A stretch of 39,365 nt of DNA from an uncultured Flavobacteriales bacterium (GTDB taxonomy: Bacteria; Bacteroidota; Bacteroidia; Palsa-965): assembly GCA_937974275.1 (NCBI GenBank), contig CALJIF010000028.1:1-39365 (forward strand). The letters are read 5' to 3'. The position numbers were made by a program, and so were the translations under genes. Of the stretch, positions 15,609 to 23,954 are shown piece after piece (positions within the stretch are counted from its first letter, which is position 1; each line of letters begins with the position of its first letter). Below the pieces are notes generated by a model that saw only the letters and a list, made by a program, of their open reading frames with translations, made no database searches and was not told where the DNA came from.

Positions 15609-16426
15609 TTCAACGTGAAGTTGATGTCGATAGATAAAATGATGAGATCAGCGCACGTGTTGTTGGCGTTGAACTTGATCTTATATGCAGACTGTGTCGC
15701 TGTAGAACGCAATACCGAATTCAACGTTGTCGTACCCTGAGGATTGACTTCCGCTTTCTTTACATTCCCACTTCTGTCTACATATACATTCACCACAACT
15801 TTACCTTCTTCTTGCGTCGGATTCAAGATGTCCGGTTTAGATAATATACTGCGATAGCAAGTGGCATTGCCACCACCGGGTCCGCCATCTCCTTTGTCGC
15901 CGCCGTCATTCGGACCAACACCATCTCCTTTACCGTCGCCTAATCCACCGGTATAAGGACTTCCTTTTCCTTCACCACCAACTTTAATAGAAGCACTTCC
16001 TTTATTTTTTTTCCAGTCTTCCATGGCAGCTAAAACATCAGGCGAAAGTGCGTCATCGCCGGTCGGTTGTGTGCCCGTGTTACTTGCCGGATTCGCAGGA
16101 TCGTTGGAAGTCATGGATCCTTGCTGCGGCGGATTGGTTGCTGTGTTGGTGGTAGGATTGTTATTGTCGGGTTGACCCGGATCACCGGTATTTCCTTGAG
16201 AGCCGCCACCTTCAATAGCTGCATCACCGCCATAACCTTCGTACAATCCGATTTCTAATTCTACCGCTTCCGGATCGGGTGGAATAGGAGGCAACGGCGT
16301 TACAATTTGAATAAGCCATAAAATCAGAAACAAAATAACGCCCACGGCAATAGCTGTCAACGCACCAAACAGTCGTGCGTTGCGTTCGTTTTTACTTTCC
16401 GGAATTGTTATGGCAAACGTGCTCAT
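15605..16426 (-). CDS. TonB-family energy transducer with Gly/Asn-rich linker
   Basis: This 273-residue protein has a short cytoplasmic N-terminus and one membrane anchor (about 20-42). A Pro stretch (LPPIPPDPE) and a long low-complexity linker rich in Gly, Asn, Thr and Pro follow (about 60-185). The C-terminal TonB-like domain (about 190-273) contains GKVVVNVYVDRSGNVKKAEV. Two cysteines, one at the start of the domain (NATCYRS) and one near its end (NNTCADL), could form a disulphide. It overlaps exbD by 4 bases and folC by 4 bases. Its linker is Gly-rich, unlike the Pro/Lys linker of the other TonB at 17712. Confidence 0.85.
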   Translation of the reverse strand: MSTFAITIPESKNERNARLFGALTAIAVGVILFLILWLIQIVTPLPPIPPDPEAVELEIGLYEGYGGDAAIEGGGSQGNTGDPGQPDNNNPTTNTATNPPQQGSMTSNDPANPASNTGTQPTGDDALSPDVLAAMEDWKKNKGSASIKVGGEGKGSPYTGGLGDGKGDGVGPNDGGDKGDGGPGGGNATCYRSILSKPDILNPTQEEGKVVVNVYVDRSGNVKKAEVNPQGTTTLNSVLRSTATQSAYKIKFNANNTCADLIILSIDINFTLK

Positions 16427-16821
16427 TGTTGTTTTTGTACGGATAATACCATGTCGAGTTTCAAATCATTGCCGATTTGCATCACATCAGCAAGATCTTG
16501 AACGGTTAATGATTTGTCGAGCTGAAGAATAATTTTCGAGGTATTCTTCGCCTTCGTTTCTCCCTGCAGCACCGGAGCTAACATGTCGAATGGAACTTTA
16601 TTATTATTCACATAGTAATCGTGGTTAGCATCAACAGCTAAAGTGACTTTGCCACTGTTGAGTGTTGAAGGGCTTTTCGAACTGGGTAAACTCAACTTAA
16701 TCACGTTCGGATTAACCAGCGTTGAGAGAATGATGAAAAACAACAACAGGAAAAACATGATGTCGTTCAACGATTCCGTAAACACCTCCGCACTTTCTTT
16801 ATGTCTTCCGCGAAGTTTCAT
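16423..16821 (-). CDS. exbD: ExbD/TolR-family proton-channel protein
   Basis: This 132-residue protein has one membrane segment with the conserved proton-carrying Asp in ESLNDIMFFLLLFF (Asp20). A periplasmic domain of the ExbD fold follows (SLPSSKSPSTLNSGKVTLAVDANHDYYVN... ILQLDKSLTVQDLADVM). It works with ExbB to convert the proton gradient into TonB motion. It lies 2 bases after exbB and overlaps the downstream tonB gene by 4 bases. Confidence 0.94.
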   Translation of the reverse strand: MKLRGRHKESAEVFTESLNDIMFFLLLFFIILSTLVNPNVIKLSLPSSKSPSTLNSGKVTLAVDANHDYYVNNNKVPFDMLAPVLQGETKAKNTSKIILQLDKSLTVQDLADVMQIGNDLKLDMVLSVQKQQ

Positions 16822-16823
16822 GT

Positions 16824-17561
16824 TTATTTTTCAGGTTCGTTAATCAAATCCAAAAACTCAAGACTTGCACGTTCTACTTTTCCGGCGAGTCCGTCAACCA
16901 TGGAGTTGAGCAAATGATAGAACAAGAACGATATAACACCGATCACAAGTCCTGCGCCGGACGAAACCATCTTCTGATACAAACCACCTGAGATCGTTTT
17001 GATGCTGATATCTCCGCTTAACGAAATATCATAGAAAATGGTAACAACACCTGCAATCGTTCCGATGAAACCTAACATGGGAGCAATTCGGGCGATTAAC
17101 GATAAGTAATGAAGGTTCTTTTCTACGCGTGCAATTTCTACGCGTCCGTGCGTTTCCATAGCTTCAGATACTTCACGGGTTGGTTTGCCGAGACGGGAAA
17201 TTCCTTTTTCAATAGTTCGCGATACCGGAGAATTCACCGATTTGCAATATTCTCTTGCAGTGTCAATTTTGCCATTGAGGATGTAGTCTTTTACGTTGTG
17301 CATCAAATTCGCATCTGACTTTCTCGCTTTCGAAATAATAATCAATCGTTCAATAGCGAAGTAAATCGCCAAAAGCAAAAAGATGAACAGTGGAATCATT
17401 ACCCATCCGCCTTTCAGGACAAGACTGAGCGGAGAAATAACTTCTTGTGCATTGGTTGCAGCAGCTGTTACAGCGCCCGATGTAGAAGTGATGCCGGTGT
17501 TCGTTACGGTTCCGTTGGAGTCGGCAACTGCACCTGCTTGCAATAAAATACCTAATAACAT
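16824..17561 (-). CDS. exbB: ExbB/TolQ/MotA-family proton channel
   Basis: The 245-residue protein starts with a short Ala/Thr-rich segment. Three membrane helices follow (about 53-75, 155-180 and 195-220), with the family motif APMLGFIGTIAGVVTIFYDIS in the second and SSGAGLVIGVISFLFYHLLNSMV in the third. It forms the pentameric proton channel with ExbD. It is the first gene of exbB-exbD-tonB-folC. A long-loop hairpin separates it from the tonB gene upstream. A near-consensus -7 motif (TACTTTCG, 7 of 8) lies in its leader. Confidence 0.95.
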   Translation of the reverse strand: MLLGILLQAGAVADSNGTVTNTGITSTSGAVTAAATNAQEVISPLSLVLKGGWVMIPLFIFLLLAIYFAIERLIIISKARKSDANLMHNVKDYILNGKIDTAREYCKSVNSPVSRTIEKGISRLGKPTREVSEAMETHGRVEIARVEKNLHYLSLIARIAPMLGFIGTIAGVVTIFYDISLSGDISIKTISGGLYQKMVSSGAGLVIGVISFLFYHLLNSMVDGLAGKVERASLEFLDLINEPEK

Positions 17562-17610
17562 ATCGGTAGTATTTGATAGTATAACGACAAACTATCTTCG
17601 AAAGTATCTG

Positions 17611-17678
17611 AAATAAAAAGGCCTGTCTGCCAACACGAGATTCTGTTATCAACAGGCAAGTGTTTATTGCAGACAGGC
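17611..17678 (-). terminator. Long-loop terminator or attenuator between tonB and exbB
   Basis: The perfect 10-bp arms GCCTGTCTGC (17621-17630) and GCAGACAGGC (17669-17678) enclose 38 bases. On the minus strand they are followed by CTTTTTATTT. A competing stem pairs 17621-17626 with 17652-17657 (GCCTGT / ACAGGC), so the two folds exclude each other. Confidence 0.65.
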
Positions 17679-17711
17679 ACGGAGGCAAGAACCGCTTAAT
17701 TTTTCAATGTG

Positions 17712-18518
17712 TTATTTGCGTAATTTAAATGTGATGGGTTTGCGATATAAATATTCTACGGCTTCTCCTCCGTCTTTCGCAGGTTTCCAGGATGGCATTT
17801 GTTTCATCACACGAAGCGCCTCTCGGTTTAATTCGGGATGCGCACCTTTAGCCACTTTCACATCACGGTAGTTGCCTTTAGTGTCAACAATAAACTCGAT
17901 CCATACGGTTCCTTCTACACCAACTTCTTTACACATGGTCGGATACTTCAAGTTCTTCACCAAAAAAGGATCCAGCTCATCGTTGGTAGGCGGCGTATCA
18001 CTGTACGTTACTAAACGTGGTTTTAATTCGACAGTGTCAGCAGGTGGGCAGTCAATACAGGTGCCTGTGTTTGTACCCGAGGTGGAAGTGCCTGTTCCGC
18101 CCTCATTTCCTTTGGTCGATTTTCCTGCATCCGAATTGGTGACGGTTGTCGTTACTTGTTGATTCGTAATTTGAGGCGTCGTCAGGTCTTTCATATCCAC
18201 CGGTCCTTTTGGTGGTGTAACCATATCACGTACGGGTTTAGTTTTCGGCGGTTCAATTTTCGGTGGAGTGATATTGCCTACAGGAGGAATATCAAGCGCA
18301 ATTTGCGTGTTGTAATCCTCAGCAGGAATAAAGTCCCTGGTGGAATTTACTTTGGAATAAGCCCAAATTCCTGCCGTAAAAATGAATACGCTGGTAAATA
18401 CTGCAATGATTACTCTTCTGCCGTATTGTTTGCGCAGCTGGTAGGCACCATACGATTTGTGCCTATTCTCGAAAACGAGATCGTTGAATGAATCCGAAAG
18501 GACGAAGCGATTGTCCAT
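17712..18518 (-). CDS. tonB: TonB energy transducer
   Basis: This 268-residue protein is typical of Bacteroidota. The N-terminus contains the conserved FENRHKSYGAYQLRKQYGRR, followed by one membrane segment (about 35-54). A Pro/Lys-rich periplasmic linker (IEPPKTKPVRDMVTPPKGP) and a Gly/Thr-rich stretch follow. The C-terminal TonB domain (about 180-268) shows YPTMCKEVGVEGTVWIEFIVDTKGNYRDVKVAKG and LNREALRVMKQMPSWKPAKDGG. It spans the periplasm to energise receptors such as that at 6497. A terminator-like hairpin lies between it and exbB. Confidence 0.95.
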   Translation of the reverse strand: MDNRFVLSDSFNDLVFENRHKSYGAYQLRKQYGRRVIIAVFTSVFIFTAGIWAYSKVNSTRDFIPAEDYNTQIALDIPPVGNITPPKIEPPKTKPVRDMVTPPKGPVDMKDLTTPQITNQQVTTTVTNSDAGKSTKGNEGGTGTSTSGTNTGTCIDCPPADTVELKPRLVTYSDTPPTNDELDPFLVKNLKYPTMCKEVGVEGTVWIEFIVDTKGNYRDVKVAKGAHPELNREALRVMKQMPSWKPAKDGGEAVEYLYRKPITFKLRK

Positions 18519-18770
18519 GTCTTTGGTGTTTTAAGTTTGACATTTATTTTACTCCCGATCAAAACAGTCGTACGACAACTATTTATCGGGGTCGCTCAAG
18601 TCCGGGGAATGTTACTGCGCGCGTTCAGTATATCAGGAAGCGGATGAGAGTAAACGTTGTACCATGCGTTGCGTTATTTGGTTCTTCTACGCAATGGTAC
18701 GTCCGTGGTTACGCGAACACAACCCGCACTTGATAAGTGGAACAGCAATAACAATAAGTGGAATGAAGTA
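18519..18770. other. Structured intergenic gap between mscS and tonB
   Basis: No coding gene was found. The gap holds an outer stem CCCGAT / ATCGGG (18554-18559, 18585-18590) around the palindrome GTCGTACGAC (18567-18576). It also has an imperfect stem of 11 pairs with one bulge (18659-18669 with 18689-18700) and a direct repeat ATAAGTGGAA at 18733-18742 and 18755-18764. The tonB promoter should be here. Confidence 0.5.
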
Positions 18771-19883
18771 CTACTGTTTTTCTAAATGAACAGTAGTTGT
18801 CGGGAATGCGAAACTTACACCATGGCGGTGTATGATTTCCATAATCTTAAAATTCACTTCTTCGCGAACCTGCAAGTGGTTTGAAAAGTCAATGAGTTTG
18901 ATGTAGTAGATTAACTGAATGTCAATAGAAGATGCGCTAAAGTTGAATAAACTCACACGACCTTCTTCCCGCACAAGATCTTCACGTGAGTCAATATAAT
19001 TACGCAGATCATCCATTACCGATTTAATTTTTTCGGGTGAAGTAGAATACGTTACTCCGATAGTGGTGATGACACGTCGTGAATTTCGTTTACTCACGTT
19101 GTAAATTTCATTCTCCACCATCTTTCTGTTTGGAACAGTAATGTATGTACTGTCTTCTGCGCGAATACGTGTACTTCGAAACCCGATTCGATCGATAGTT
19201 CCAACTTGATTATTGGGAAGTAGAATGTTTTCGCCAACGGAAAATGGTTTGTCCAGAAATACCGTGAAACTTCCGATGAGATTTTCCAAACTCTCCTTCG
19301 CCGCCAATGCCACAGCGATACCACCAATTCCCAAACCTGCAATCAATGAGGCAACGTTCATGTCAAAGATGCTGCCTAACATGATGAAGATGGCGAAAAT
19401 GACAATGATCACTTTTATCGCCTCACGTAAAAAGGGAACCAATTGATCGTCAGCGGTAGATTCGGTTTTTGATGCACGATGCAATAAAATCAAACCAAAG
19501 AAATCCGTAATGCGCAACAATAACCAGGTAATGGCAATGCCAATCATTAGCGCTACCAATTTCGTACTGATCATGATTACTCCGAATTCTTCTTTTGGAG
19601 CGAGCTTCCATGCTGTTGGCCAGTGCAGATAATTTCCGGCTATCGATAATGCGATGAAAAACAACAATAAGTTCCACGGCTTACGCACTAAATCGAACAG
19701 CTTCTGGAAACCGATTTCTTCTTTTTCCTTGCGTTGGAAAAATCGAAATAAAAGCTTCGTAAGTCCTTTGGCAATTAATGTGCGAACAAGTAATGCGAAT
19801 AAAACAATCAACGCGAAAGTAACCCAATCCTGAATCGTGTTGGGCGCAATAAAAACCTTCGATGCGATTGAATTAATATCCAC
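18771..19883 (-). CDS. MscS-family mechanosensitive ion channel
   Basis: The 370-residue protein has about four membrane segments, then the pore helix and the MscS beta domain. The signature is IAGLGIGGIAVALAAKESLENLIGSFTVFLDKPFSVGE, followed by GTIDRIGFRSTRIR and VPNRKMVENEIYNVS. It releases solutes on osmotic downshift. The start is GTG, 2 bases after the stop of the dehydrogenase gene, so the two are likely one transcript. Its last codons form a 9-bp inverted repeat with the sequence just after the stop (18770-18778 with 18789-18797), without a T-run. Confidence 0.93.
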   Translation of the reverse strand: MDINSIASKVFIAPNTIQDWVTFALIVLFALLVRTLIAKGLTKLLFRFFQRKEKEEIGFQKLFDLVRKPWNLLLFFIALSIAGNYLHWPTAWKLAPKEEFGVIMISTKLVALMIGIAITWLLLRITDFFGLILLHRASKTESTADDQLVPFLREAIKVIIVIFAIFIMLGSIFDMNVASLIAGLGIGGIAVALAAKESLENLIGSFTVFLDKPFSVGENILLPNNQVGTIDRIGFRSTRIRAEDSTYITVPNRKMVENEIYNVSKRNSRRVITTIGVTYSTSPEKIKSVMDDLRNYIDSREDLVREEGRVSLFNFSASSIDIQLIYYIKLIDFSNHLQVREEVNFKIMEIIHRHGVSFAFPTTTVHLEKQ

Positions 19884-19885
19884 GG

Positions 19886-21106
19886 TTACAATAAAGATTT
19901 TAAGGCGCGTGTAAATGCTGCCTTAGCAATGTGCGATTTATCGGGATGTTCGGCATGTGTTGCTTGTAAAGCTTTTTTAATCGTCTCGGACACATCATTA
20001 AAAATAGCCTCGTCTGAGACAACAGCATTCTCCTGCATGAGATATGCAAACACACGTGCCATTCCGCAGTTCGCTATAAAGTCCGGAATGATGCTCACTT
20101 TTTCATCTGCAAATTCCCCGGTTGGTCCGAAGAAAATTTCAGGATCTGCAAACGGAACATTGGCACCGCAAGAAATTACTTCAAGTCCATGATCAATCAT
20201 GGTTTGCAATTGATCCTTCGTAACCAGACGTGACGCAGCGGCAGGAATAAAAATTTCAGCACCGCAAGACCACACTTGCTTTTGAATTTCTTCAGCCGTC
20301 AACATGTTCGCTGCAATCAACTGATTCCCTTTTTTGTTCCGGAATAATTCTCGCACTGCAGGAAAATCGAAACCTTCGCTACTGATTAATCCTCCATTAC
20401 GATCGATAATGCCCGTAATTTTTACGCCATCCTGCGCCAGGTAATACGCCGCTGCTGCTGCAACATTGCCCCAACCCTGAATGATAGCTCGTTTACCCGC
20501 GAGTTCTCCGCCCCACAAACTGTAATAATGTTTCACGGCTTCCGCAACGCCATAGCCCGTAATCATATCAGCAACCGTAAATCCTTCGCCGGGAACATAA
20601 CGGCTATCGCTTACTTTTTTTATCACACCCGCACGAAGCTGTTCAATACGTTTTGCTTTGCCGGCTGCCGTCGCTCCAAAATGTCCGTTTACGACACCTT
20701 CTTGCGGATGTAAAAGCCCCAACTCTTCCGTAACCGGAATTACTTCATGAATTTCATCCACGTTTAAATCGCCACCTGTACCGTAATAGTTTTTCAGCAA
20801 AGGCATTACCGCCTTGAACCAGCGCTGCAGCACACCTGCTTTTCGAGGATCTGCAGGGTCGAAGTTAATCCCTGATTTAGCGCCACCAATTGGCGGGCCG
20901 GCAACAGTAAATTTCACTTCCATTGTTTTGGCGAGCGACTCCACTTCACGTTTGTCCAGCCCTTTGCGCATACGCGTTCCGCCACCCGCTGCACCTCCAC
21001 GAAGTGAATTGATAACCACCCATCCTTCGGCCTCGGTTTCGGCATCTTTCCATTCAAATACAATTTCAGGGCGCTTATTTTCGTACCGGTCAAGTAGATC
21101 TTTCAT
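19886..21106 (-). CDS. Glu/Leu/Phe/Val-type amino-acid dehydrogenase
   Basis: This 406-residue NAD(P)-dependent oxidative deaminase has a dimerisation domain with RGGAAGGGTRMRKGL and MEVKFTVAGPPIGGAKSGINFDP (catalytic lysines about 64 and 77). It continues with YYGTGGDLNVDEIHEV and a Rossmann domain with IIQGWGNVAAAAAYYLAQDG. Length and motifs fit the glutamate/leucine dehydrogenase superfamily. Some residues differ from classical GDH (AKSGI rather than AKGGI), so the substrate is left open. The frame reaches 21136, but ATG 21106 (MKDLLDRYE) is preferred because a -7-like TACTTTTA (21126-21133) lies in the extension. It is the first gene of a pair with mscS. Confidence 0.88.
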   Translation of the reverse strand: MKDLLDRYENKRPEIVFEWKDAETEAEGWVVINSLRGGAAGGGTRMRKGLDKREVESLAKTMEVKFTVAGPPIGGAKSGINFDPADPRKAGVLQRWFKAVMPLLKNYYGTGGDLNVDEIHEVIPVTEELGLLHPQEGVVNGHFGATAAGKAKRIEQLRAGVIKKVSDSRYVPGEGFTVADMITGYGVAEAVKHYYSLWGGELAGKRAIIQGWGNVAAAAAYYLAQDGVKITGIIDRNGGLISSEGFDFPAVRELFRNKKGNQLIAANMLTAEEIQKQVWSCGAEIFIPAAASRLVTKDQLQTMIDHGLEVISCGANVPFADPEIFFGPTGEFADEKVSIIPDFIANCGMARVFAYLMQENAVVSDEAIFNDVSETIKKALQATHAEHPDKSHIAKAAFTRALKSLL

Positions 21107-21253
21107 ATTGATTTTTTCTAAGCCGTAAAAGTACAAATTGATTGGTGAAGAAATGGTTGCTAAAAATCATTTGCAGATTCTATAAATTCTGTAAAATTGT
21201 CCCCACAATAGTTCGGAACAAACTCTTGTCATTCACATCTGCAACTGCAAAAG

Positions 21254-21538
21254 ATGAAAAAACAAGTTAAAGCAACAAAGTCCGCAGCCGCTAAACCTAA
21301 GGCTCCTGCGAAGAAAGGAAAGACTTCCGGAAAGAAACGGTACGATGAAGAATTGGATGATGAGGATCTTCCTGAAGAATCGGAAGACGATGATGACATC
21401 GTTGATGATTTCGAAAATGTGGATGATGATGATTCCTCATCAAAAGATGATGACCCGGATATTGAAGGTGATGTGAAGTTTGATGACTTCGATCTGGACG
21501 ACGACGATGATGAGTTTTTTGACGATGATCGTTTCTAG
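21254..21538 (+). CDS. Small polyampholyte: basic N-terminus, acidic C-terminal tail
   Basis: This 94-residue protein has two parts. Residues 1-29 are Lys/Ala/Pro-rich like a histone tail (KATKSAAAKPKAPAKKGKT). Residues 30-94 are mostly Asp and Glu with a few Phe (DDIVDDFENVDDDD, FFDDDRF). No fold or family is recognised. The sequence should be disordered, and it could bind nucleic acids, basic proteins or metal ions. A strong terminator directly follows, supporting a real monocistronic gene. Base composition does not stand out apart from the GAT/GAC repeats caused by the Asp run. Confidence 0.8.
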   Translation: MKKQVKATKSAAAKPKAPAKKGKTSGKKRYDEELDDEDLPEESEDDDDIVDDFENVDDDDSSSKDDDPDIEGDVKFDDFDLDDDDDEFFDDDRF

Positions 21539-21547
21539 AAATACTAT

Positions 21548-21573
21548 AAAGACTGCTTCGGCGGTCTTTTTTT
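21548..21573 (+). terminator. Rho-independent terminator after the acidic-tail gene
   Basis: A stem of AAAGACTGC with GCGGTCTTT (one G-T pair) around a TTCG tetraloop is followed by a long T-run that runs into the anmK stop codon. It separates the convergent genes. Confidence 0.88.
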
Positions 21574-22621
21574 ATGCAAGATAAATTGCTCCGCCAATAG
21601 AATCTTTACTTGCGCCGGTCACACTTTTTAACGTGTTAATACGATTGTTGATGCGCAACCAACCGAGGTATGCGAAGATTAATGCCTCTTTGAATGCAAC
21701 AATCTGATCATTCGGTATTTCTACTTTGCACGTTGTTTGCTCGCGAATTCGTTGCATCAGAAATGTGTTGAATGCTCCGCCACCGGTTACAATCGCGTTT
21801 TTACGACCATTAAGAGCCTGTGCAATTTGAAACGCGGCATGCTCTGTGCAGGTGCGCAATAAATCTGCAGTAGGCAATGTTTCCGGCAACAAGTGTCGAA
21901 TCTCGTGTTCCACCCATTCGCGCCCCAACGATTTCGGAAATTTCATTTTGTAAAAATCAAGATTGTTCAATTGCGCGAGAAGTGTAGGAATGATAACTCC
22001 ACTTTGCGCAATGGCTCCACCTGCATCATAACTCATATGAAGTCGTGATGACAATTCGTTCAATATGTAGTTCGCAGGACAAATATCTCCTGCTACACGA
22101 ATTTCATTTTCTTCAAAGGAAATATTCGCAAACCCGCCAATGTTAAGGCAAGCATCGTAATTGCCAAAAAGTAATTGATCACCCATTGGCACTAATGGTG
22201 CGCCTTGTCCACCCAACGCAACATCTAACGAGCGAAAATCACAAATCACGGGAAGTCCACAAGCCGCAGCAATTGCCGATCCGTGACCAATTTGCAAAGT
22301 GTATCCGTTTTTTGGATCGTGAAAAATAGTGTGACCGTGAGAAGCGACAGCAGTAATAGCTGTATCCTTCAAGTGCAGATTCATGAATCGTGCAATATGT
22401 TCGCCTATCAATCGTCCGTAAGAACGATCAATTGCCGTCAAACGAACCCCGCTGCAGGTTTCGGCTTCTTTCAATAGTGCTATCGTAGAATCGTCGTACG
22501 AAATTGTCTCCGCCTTTATGATTTCAAACGTATTGTCCGATGCAAACGTACAGGCACAAAGATCTAATCCATCCAAGGAAGTGCCGGACATTACTCCAAT
22601 AATGACGTTCGGTTGTGCCAT
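21572..22621 (-). CDS. anmK: Anhydro-N-acetylmuramic acid kinase
   Basis: This 349-residue sugar kinase converts recycled anhydro-MurNAc to MurNAc-6-phosphate in cell-wall turnover. The ATP-binding start is IIGVMSGTSLDGLDL (7-21). Other motifs are SHGHTIFHDP, LQIGHGSAIAAACGLPVICDFRSLDVALGGQGAPLVP, LNIGGFANIS and VTGGGAFNTFLM. The length is slightly short of E. coli AnmK (369) but complete. It stands alone between a terminator and the divergent acyl-CoA dehydrogenase gene. A 7-of-8 -7 motif (TAATTTTA, 22657-22664) is upstream. Confidence 0.95.
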   Translation of the reverse strand: MAQPNVIIGVMSGTSLDGLDLCACTFASDNTFEIIKAETISYDDSTIALLKEAETCSGVRLTAIDRSYGRLIGEHIARFMNLHLKDTAITAVASHGHTIFHDPKNGYTLQIGHGSAIAAACGLPVICDFRSLDVALGGQGAPLVPMGDQLLFGNYDACLNIGGFANISFEENEIRVAGDICPANYILNELSSRLHMSYDAGGAIAQSGVIIPTLLAQLNNLDFYKMKFPKSLGREWVEHEIRHLLPETLPTADLLRTCTEHAAFQIAQALNGRKNAIVTGGGAFNTFLMQRIREQTTCKVEIPNDQIVAFKEALIFAYLGWLRINNRINTLKSVTGASKDSIGGAIYLA

Positions 22622-22698
22622 AGTTAAAGGTGCAATTATTTCGTGGAATTACGGGCTAAAATTAAGCACCATAAAGAACCTCATAAGGCTGTTTCGGT

Positions 22699-22706
22699 TA
22701 TATTTG
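22699..22706 (+). promoter_or_regulatory. Candidate -7 element (TATATTTG) for the acyl-CoA dehydrogenase
   Basis: This is an exact TAnnTTTG match 37 bases upstream of the ATG at 22744, in the divergent gap with anmK. No clear -33 box was found. Confidence 0.5.
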
Positions 22707-22743
22707 TCAGCTATTTAAGTCTAACATTTAATACCATAATATC

Positions 22744-23883
22744 ATGCATTTCGAGTTGACAGAAGAACATTTGATGATTCAAAAAGCCGCACGTGATTTT
22801 GCGCAGAATGAATTAAAGCCGGGAGTGATTGAGCGCGACGAGCATCAGAAGTTTCCGACAGACTATGTGAAGAAGATGGGAGAGCTGGGATTTCTCGGAA
22901 TGATGGTGGATCCTAAGTACGGCGGTGGTGGAATGGACACCATTTCTTACGTTTTAGCAATGGAAGAAATTTCCAAAGTTGATGCGTCCTGTTCCGTAAT
23001 CATGTCGGTGAACAATTCATTGGTTTGTTGGGGCCTCGAACAATTTGGGACGGAAGAACAAAAGCAAAAATATTTAGTGCCGTTGGCAAAAGGAGAAATC
23101 ATCGGCGCATTTTGTTTGTCAGAACCTGAGGCAGGATCAGATGCAACATCTCAGCGTACGACCGCAATTGATAAAGGTGATCACTACTTGTTAAACGGAA
23201 CCAAGAACTGGATTACCAACGGTAACAGCGCTTCGGTGTATTTGGTTATCGCGCAAACGGACATTGACAAAGGACACAAAGGAATCAACGCGTTCATCGT
23301 AGAGAAGGGCATGCCGGGATTCGAAGTTGGTCCTAAAGAAAACAAAATGGGTATTCGCGCTTCCGATACACATTCATTAATGTTTACCGATGTGAAAGTG
23401 CCGAAAGAAAATCGTATCGGTGAAGATGGATTCGGTTTCAAGTTCGCCATGAAGACATTAACCGGAGGACGCATCGGTATTGCTTCTCAGGCTTTGGGTA
23501 TTGCTTCCGGTGCTTATGAATTAGCATTAGCGTATTCCAAAGAACGCAAGGCGTTTGGTAAACCAATTCATCAGCATCAGGCAATTGCATTTAAGTTGGC
23601 GGATATGGCCACTGAAATTGAAGCAGCGCGTTTATTGTGTTTAAAAGCTGCATGGCAGAAAGACAATGGTCACGACTACACAATTACCGGCGCAATGGCT
23701 AAGTTGTATGCTTCACGTGTTGCAATGTGGGTGACAACAGAAGCGGTGCAGGTACATGGTGGTTATGGTTTCGTAAAAGAATACCACGTGGAGCGTTTGA
23801 TGCGCGATGCGAAAATCACGCAGATTTACGAAGGAACCAGCGAGGTGCAGAAGATAGTAATCTCTCGTGGTGTGTTAGGATAA
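22744..23883 (+). CDS. Short-chain acyl-CoA dehydrogenase
   Basis: This 379-residue FAD enzyme carries out the first step of beta-oxidation or branched-chain catabolism. It has the three-domain layout of the family, with CLSEPEAGSDA and the FAD/substrate segment KNWITNGNSA. The C-terminal helical domain contains RKAFGKPIHQHQAIAFKLADM, QVHGGYGFVKEYHVERLMRDAKI and the catalytic Glu in QIYEGTSEVQ (about 363), as in butyryl-CoA dehydrogenases. It stands alone and is followed by a bidirectional terminator. Substrate chain length is inferred from the Glu position only. Confidence 0.94.
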   Translation: MHFELTEEHLMIQKAARDFAQNELKPGVIERDEHQKFPTDYVKKMGELGFLGMMVDPKYGGGGMDTISYVLAMEEISKVDASCSVIMSVNNSLVCWGLEQFGTEEQKQKYLVPLAKGEIIGAFCLSEPEAGSDATSQRTTAIDKGDHYLLNGTKNWITNGNSASVYLVIAQTDIDKGHKGINAFIVEKGMPGFEVGPKENKMGIRASDTHSLMFTDVKVPKENRIGEDGFGFKFAMKTLTGGRIGIASQALGIASGAYELALAYSKERKAFGKPIHQHQAIAFKLADMATEIEAARLLCLKAAWQKDNGHDYTITGAMAKLYASRVAMWVTTEAVQVHGGYGFVKEYHVERLMRDAKITQIYEGTSEVQKIVISRGVLG

Positions 23884-23903
23884 TAACACGTCATCATAAA
23901 ATT

Positions 23904-23941
23904 AAAGGCGATTATCGTAGAGATGATCGCCTTTTGTTTTT
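23904..23941. terminator. Bidirectional terminator between the acyl-CoA dehydrogenase and murF genes
   Basis: Perfect 9-bp arms AAAGGCGAT (23904-23912) and ATCGCCTTT (23926-23934) are followed by T-rich sequence on the plus strand, and by TTTAATTTT on the minus strand. Confidence 0.88.
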
Positions 23942-23954
23942 GTAACAAGTTCTA

